DNA of 64,000 bases from Volvox africanus (Eukaryota > Chlorophyta > Chlorophyceae > Chlamydomonadales > Volvocaceae): the NCBI GenBank assembly GCA_030268105.1, contig BSDZ01000008.1, positions 2,108,001 to 2,172,000 on the forward strand, given 5' to 3'. The notes beneath the pieces were generated by a model. It saw nothing but the letters and a program-made list of their open reading frames with translations. It made no database searches and was not told the origin of the DNA. Below are positions 63,601 to 64,000 of the stretch, in pieces. Both the position numbers and the translations under genes were made by a program. Positions within the stretch are counted from its first letter, which is position 1, and each line of letters starts with the position of its first letter.

Positions 63601-64000
63601 ACATGCATGCCACATCATCGCGACGTCAGAAGAGATTCGAGTGTCCCGTCTACCATCAGCTGGCGACGGTTGAATTCTTCCGTAAGTCGCCATAACCGGG
63701 TTTGCGCTATGGAAGTGGGGCGGCACGTCCAAAGCAAATCAAGCGGCAAATCATTTGCCACCCGAACTCGGATCGGCCATCTCAACCACAGACAGGTGAC
63801 TTACCTAGCTCCTCTCTAAGGTATGGCGGTGCCCGTACGTATGTCCCCATGCATGACCCAGTCGGGGCCGGCGGCGCGTCATATAACATGGCCAGCGCCG
63901 GCGGCTCTGCCAGCAGCAACATCTCGGGGTACTGCGCGGCGGCGCACTGGACCTCGCCGTCGCCGTTGCAGGCTTTCAAGAGGTCGTCTAGGGTGGAGCC
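54693..64000 (-). CDS. Receptor-like TKL-type protein kinase, N-terminus beyond window
   Basis: Exons: 63805->64000, 60065-63573, 58897-59748, 58544-58651, 57742-57837, 57118-57192, 56518-56663, 55784-55984, 55398-55511 and 54693-54816, all in phase. From the N-terminus there is an ectodomain ending in a Pro-rich HRGP-like stretch (PTPPMPTPTPAPGPAPRTFP). One membrane helix follows (GLLVGAIVGATTAVLSMTAA and on, about 62791-62884) with a stop-transfer RRPSRR. Then come about 1,300 residues of low-complexity cytoplasmic sequence, and last the kinase domain. All key kinase motifs are present: GKGASGEVY, VAVKKL, the alpha-C Glu region (EMAILARARHPNIV), LHRDLKPSNIL, DFGLAR, GTTPYLPPEV (PPE instead of APE), DVYSLGMIMWELF and RPSAAEVV. 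It should be catalytically active, Ser/Thr or dual specificity of the Raf/MLK-like TKL group. The ligand and partners are unknown, and the first exons lie outside the window. Confidence 0.9.

Noticed and set aside
1..64000. CRISPR arrays, prophage, integrons, operons
   Set aside because: None found; the sequence is intron-rich nuclear eukaryotic DNA and its tandem repeats are simple microsatellites.

Overview
The window looks like nuclear DNA of a flagellated green alga, most likely a volvocine (Volvox/Gonium/Chlamydomonas group). I infer this from the gene content (an SBP-box transcription factor, found only in the green lineage, beside BBS7 and LRRC56/ODA8, which need a cilium), dense short introns with GT/GC-AG borders, long Ala/Gly/Gln/Ser-rich disordered regions, TGTAA-type polyadenylation motifs and many CA/TA microsatellites. 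There is no bacterial, organellar or viral gene organisation. Because the genes are split into many exons, I rebuilt the models by joining open frames at GT(GC)...AG borders whose phases match and whose products continue a recognisable protein.

Layout, left to right. <1-2780 (-): CTU2, tRNA 2-thiolation factor, C-terminus cut off by the window edge. 2.8-7.1 kb: no gene seen. 7059-12900 (-): SBP-box transcription factor with a very long glutamine-rich tail. 15756-18927 (-): unidentified RGG/acidic protein with an EF-hand-like end. 21022-23886 (-): LRRC56/ODA8. 27079-33395 (-): Misato/DML1. 33873-42280 (+): BBS7, complete in 15 exons and divergent from Misato across a 477 bp spacer. 44205-49512 (-): ankyrin-like protein with a C-terminal HET/TIR-like domain. 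49.5-54.7 kb: no gene recognised. 54693->64000 (-): a membrane-spanning TKL-type protein kinase whose N-terminus lies outside the window.

The genes do not form one pathway. Two belong to the cilium (LRRC56 for outer dynein arm preparation, BBS7 for the BBSome). CTU2 and Misato are conserved housekeeping genes. The SBP factor, the HET/TIR-like protein and the receptor-like kinase look like lineage-expanded regulatory or signalling genes. The last two, 5 kb apart and both on the minus strand, are the most interesting part of the window: one has the architecture of a candidate innate-immunity-type sensor, the other that of a cell-surface receptor kinase.

Repeats include a 0.2 kb interspersed element with two near-identical intronic copies and one partial copy, a 97 bp diverged duplication flanking Misato, and numerous microsatellites.
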